Shown piece by piece: positions 6,896 to 7,945 of a stretch of 7,945 nt of DNA; position 1 is the stretch's first letter, and each line of letters starts with the position of its first letter. The stretch lies in the NCBI GenBank assembly GCA_005882055.1, contig VBGQ01000180.1, positions 1-7,945 of the forward strand, given 5' to 3'. The position numbers and the translations under genes were made by a program. This stretch comes from Chloroflexota bacterium (GTDB taxonomy: Bacteria > Chloroflexota > Limnocylindria > QHBO01). The notes under the pieces are model-generated. The model saw nothing but the letters and a program-made list of their open reading frames with translations, was not told the DNA's origin and did no database searches.

Positions 6896-7431
6896 ACGTC
6901 TCAGCGCGCGAGCTGGTCGAGGGCACCTTCGTGGAAGGCGTCGAAGCGGCGCTCGCCGAGAGCCGCCTTGCAGCCGGCAGCCTGGCGCTGGAGATCACCG
7001 AGAGCATGATGCTGGCCGATGAGACGGCCGCGATCGCCTCGCTGCGCCGATTGCGAGAGCTCGGCGTGCACATCGTGGTCGACGACTTCGGGACCGGCTA
7101 TTCCTCGCTGAGCTACCTGAAGCGCCTGCCCGTCGACGGGCTGAAGATCGACCGCTCGTTCGTCGAGGGGCTCGGGGAGGAGCGCGAGAAGAGCGCGATC
7201 GTGCGGGCGACGATCGCGCTTGCCAGGGCGCTTGGGCTCACGGTCACCGCCGAGGGGATCGAGAACGCCACCCAGCTCCGCCGCCTGCTCGCCCTGCAAT
7301 GTGATCTCGGGCAGGGGTATCACTTCGCACCACCGCTCCAACCTGATGCCATGACCGCTCTGCTCGCGGAGCGGCATCAGTTCCGCCTGCCTGTGGCTCG
7401 GGCCAAACGCTCGAAGGCGCGCGCCGCCTGA
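6589..7431 (+). CDS. EAL-domain c-di-GMP phosphodiesterase (separated C-terminal part)
   Basis: The 280-residue ORF holds a complete EAL domain at about 20-258, hydrolysing c-di-GMP to pGpG. Substrate- and metal-binding residues are all present: E43 in AEALLRW, N103 in SVNVSA, E135 in EITES, D165 and D166 in DDFGTGYSSL, K186 in LKIDRSF, E222 in AEGIE and Q242 in GQGYHF. It should therefore be catalytically active if made. Its first residues, MHARQLARLQLDGELREALELGQF, are the linker that normally joins GGDEF to EAL inside one chain, so this was almost certainly the C-terminal half of the preceding gene. It could still be translated alone from ATG 6589, which has a weak GGAA 4-5 bases upstream (6580-6583). 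The C-terminal 20 residues are basic (RAKRSKARAA). Confidence 0.85.
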   Translation: MHARQLARLQLDGELREALELGQFSVSYQPIIGFPAGRIVGAEALLRWNHPTRAIGPLEFIELAEESGEIVAIGAWVLREACRQARTWQTKIAGARDLRISVNVSARELVEGTFVEGVEAALAESRLAAGSLALEITESMMLADETAAIASLRRLRELGVHIVVDDFGTGYSSLSYLKRLPVDGLKIDRSFVEGLGEEREKSAIVRATIALARALGLTVTAEGIENATQLRRLLALQCDLGQGYHFAPPLQPDAMTALLAERHQFRLPVARAKRSKARAA

Positions 7432-7509
7432 AGGACGCACTCGCCCCTGCTCTGAGCGCAATGCCTACAATGCCCATCTGGTTTTCCGCTCTATTTGAGC
7501 GTGAAACGC

Positions 7510-7554
7510 GCGCCCGTAGCTCAGCGGACAGAGCGGATGGCTTCGGACCAAATC
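7510..7554 (+). pseudogene. tRNA-Arg(TCG)-like 5' half, 3' half degenerate
   Basis: The segment starts like a normal bacterial tRNA-Arg: acceptor strand GCGCCCG (7510-7516), TA, D-stem GCTC (7519-7522) and GAGC (7531-7534) around an AGCGGACA loop, G26, anticodon stem GATGG (7536-7540), and loop CTTCGGA (7541-7547) with anticodon TCG at 7543-7545 (reads CGA/CGN). The 3' stem should be CCATC, but the sequence is CCAAATC, as if AA were inserted. A TTCGA occurs at 7571-7575, but its flanks do not pair as a T-stem, it is about 8 bases too far away, and no CGGGCGC closes the acceptor stem anywhere up to the window end. It is probably non-functional: truncated, decayed or interrupted. A misassembly could also produce it. 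Confidence 0.6.
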
Positions 7555-7561
7555 GGCCGAT
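7552..7561. repeat. Perfect 10-base palindrome at the tRNA break
   Basis: ATCGGCCGAT reads the same on both strands and lies just where the tRNA-like sequence stops matching. It could be a protein-binding or recombination site, or chance in G+C-rich DNA. Confidence 0.4.
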
Positions 7562-7711
7562 GCGCTGTGCTTCGAGCCTGGCTACCCGACCAGAATGCGT
7601 CGAATCATCCGCTGACGTGCAGCCTCATTCGTCGGTCAAGACTGCCCGGATCCCCGGATTTGGGGCCAACCGTTCCAGCTGGTACACCTTTCGCCCGACC
7701 GGAAGTTCAGA

Positions 7712-7720
7712 TGCGATACT
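7712..7720 (+). promoter_or_regulatory. Possible extended -10 promoter for the PhzF-like gene
   Basis: TGCGATACT fits TGn plus a four-of-six match to TATAAT. It would give a leader of about 57 bases before ATG 7784. No -35 hexamer is recognisable at 16-18 bases upstream, so this is only suggestive. Confidence 0.25.
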
Positions 7721-7770
7721 CGCCGCACCTGTGGGACGAAGGCGCCTCGCCCCAATGAACGGATAGGGCC

Positions 7771-7778
7771 AGGAGGGG
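7771..7778 (+). promoter_or_regulatory. Ribosome binding site for the PhzF-like gene
   Basis: AGGAGGGG ends 5 bases before ATG 7784. It is the strongest Shine-Dalgarno sequence in the window and fixes the start of the last gene. Confidence 0.75.
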
Positions 7779-7783
7779 ACCGA

Positions 7784-7945
7784 ATGCCCGAGGTGCATGT
7801 CGTGCGCGTATTCGTCGGCCCTGGTGGTACCGGCGGGAATGAGCTCGGTGTCTTCCTGGATGGCGGAGCGATACCCCAAGATCGCCGCCTCGGCGTAACC
7901 TCCGAGCTGGGCTTTAGCGAGACGGTCTTCGTCGACGACCTGGCA
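7784..7945 (+). CDS. PhzF family isomerase/epimerase-like protein, N-terminal part (partial)
   Basis: Fifty-four codons are visible, open to the right edge. The pattern 'VRVFVG..GTGGNELGVFLDG' (residues 7-27) followed by 'ELGFSETVFVDD' (41-52) matches the N-terminus of PhzF-like proteins, where the family shows 'F....GGNp.gVvLD' and 'lg.SETvFv'. E46 in SET corresponds to the catalytic glutamate of PhzF (E45 in the Pseudomonas enzyme). Characterised relatives act as isomerases or epimerases with a diaminopimelate-epimerase-like fold. Most members lie outside phenazine clusters, and no other phenazine gene is in view, so phenazine synthesis should not be inferred. It lies 352 bases from the EAL gene with its own ribosome site and possible promoter, so it is likely a separate transcription unit. 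Confidence 0.8.
   Translation, partial: MPEVHVVRVFVGPGGTGGNELGVFLDGGAIPQDRRLGVTSELGFSETVFVDDLA

Larger units (their letters stand above)
7432..7783. other. Intergenic region, 352 bases, with tRNA remnant
   Basis: No protein gene is convincing here. The two overlapping + strand ORFs (about 7461-7766 and 7495-7758) read straight through the tRNA-like sequence and show no family features. Contents seen are: a TACAAT at 7466-7471 that could be a -10 box for the tRNA (no matching -35), the tRNA-Arg-like segment from 7510, a palindrome at 7552-7561, a small CCCC/GGGG hairpin near 7652-7670 without a T-run, and a possible extended -10 at 7712-7720 before the PhzF-like gene. I found no clear terminator after the EAL gene. 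Confidence 0.6.

Noticed and set aside
7652..7670. CCCC...GGGG hairpin as a terminator
   Set aside because: The stem is only 4 pairs, is not followed by a T-run, and lies far from the end of the EAL gene.
7461..7766. Two overlapping + strand ORFs of 101 and 87 codons in the intergenic gap
   Set aside because: Both translate the tRNA-like segment; peptides such as SSADRADG or VAQRTERMASD are the familiar product of reading a tRNA gene in the wrong sense. No ribosome site or family feature is seen.
7784..7945. Phenazine biosynthesis cluster
   Set aside because: Only a PhzF-like N-terminus is present. The family is widespread outside phenazine producers and no other phz gene is in view.

Overview
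The window is a strongly G+C-rich bacterial chromosome segment. All recognisable genes lie on the + strand and are tightly packed up to about 7431, followed by a 352-base gap and one further gene. Codons end mostly in G or C. The gene mix (large ABC-type FtsX permease, DUF2255 protein, zinc-ribbon class III cyclase, multi-GAF GGDEF/EAL protein with an excisionase-like helix-turn-helix, PhzF-like protein) suggests a Chloroflexota or Actinomycetota-type soil or freshwater lineage. That placement rests on family impressions only and is not proven by this sequence.

Region 1 (2-2666) is the end of an ABC-exporter locus. It holds the last 33 codons of what is probably the ATPase, then an 851-residue permease with duplicated FtsX/MacB-type modules. 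The two genes are 7 bases apart and very likely cotranscribed. Together they would make a MacB/LolCDE/YbbAP-like transporter.

Region 2 (2695-4445) holds three small genes in the same orientation: a PPC/DUF296 protein, a class III adenylate cyclase with a CxxC...CxxC N-terminal module, and a DUF2255 protein. Gaps are at most about 40 bases, so they may form one run with the permease.

Region 3 (4442-7431) overlaps the DUF2255 gene by 4 bases (ATGA). It encodes a large c-di-GMP signalling protein: excisionase-like HTH, three GAF domains, GGDEF with an intact inhibitory RxxD site, then EAL with all catalytic residues. The reading frame breaks at about 6584-6588. The GGDEF domain loses its C-terminal end, and the EAL domain continues in another frame from ATG 6589. 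This looks like a deletion of 3k+1 bases, either real or an assembly error.

Region 4 (7432-7945) has a noncoding gap containing a tRNA-Arg(TCG)-like 5' half whose 3' half does not fold, with a 10-base palindrome just after it. The start of a PhzF-family gene with a strong ribosome binding site follows and runs off the window.

The most notable biology is the juxtaposition of a putative cAMP synthase with a DNA-binding-domain-fused c-di-GMP enzyme, the broken GGDEF-EAL junction, and the damaged tRNA. I see no CRISPR array, insertion sequence, integrase or defence system.
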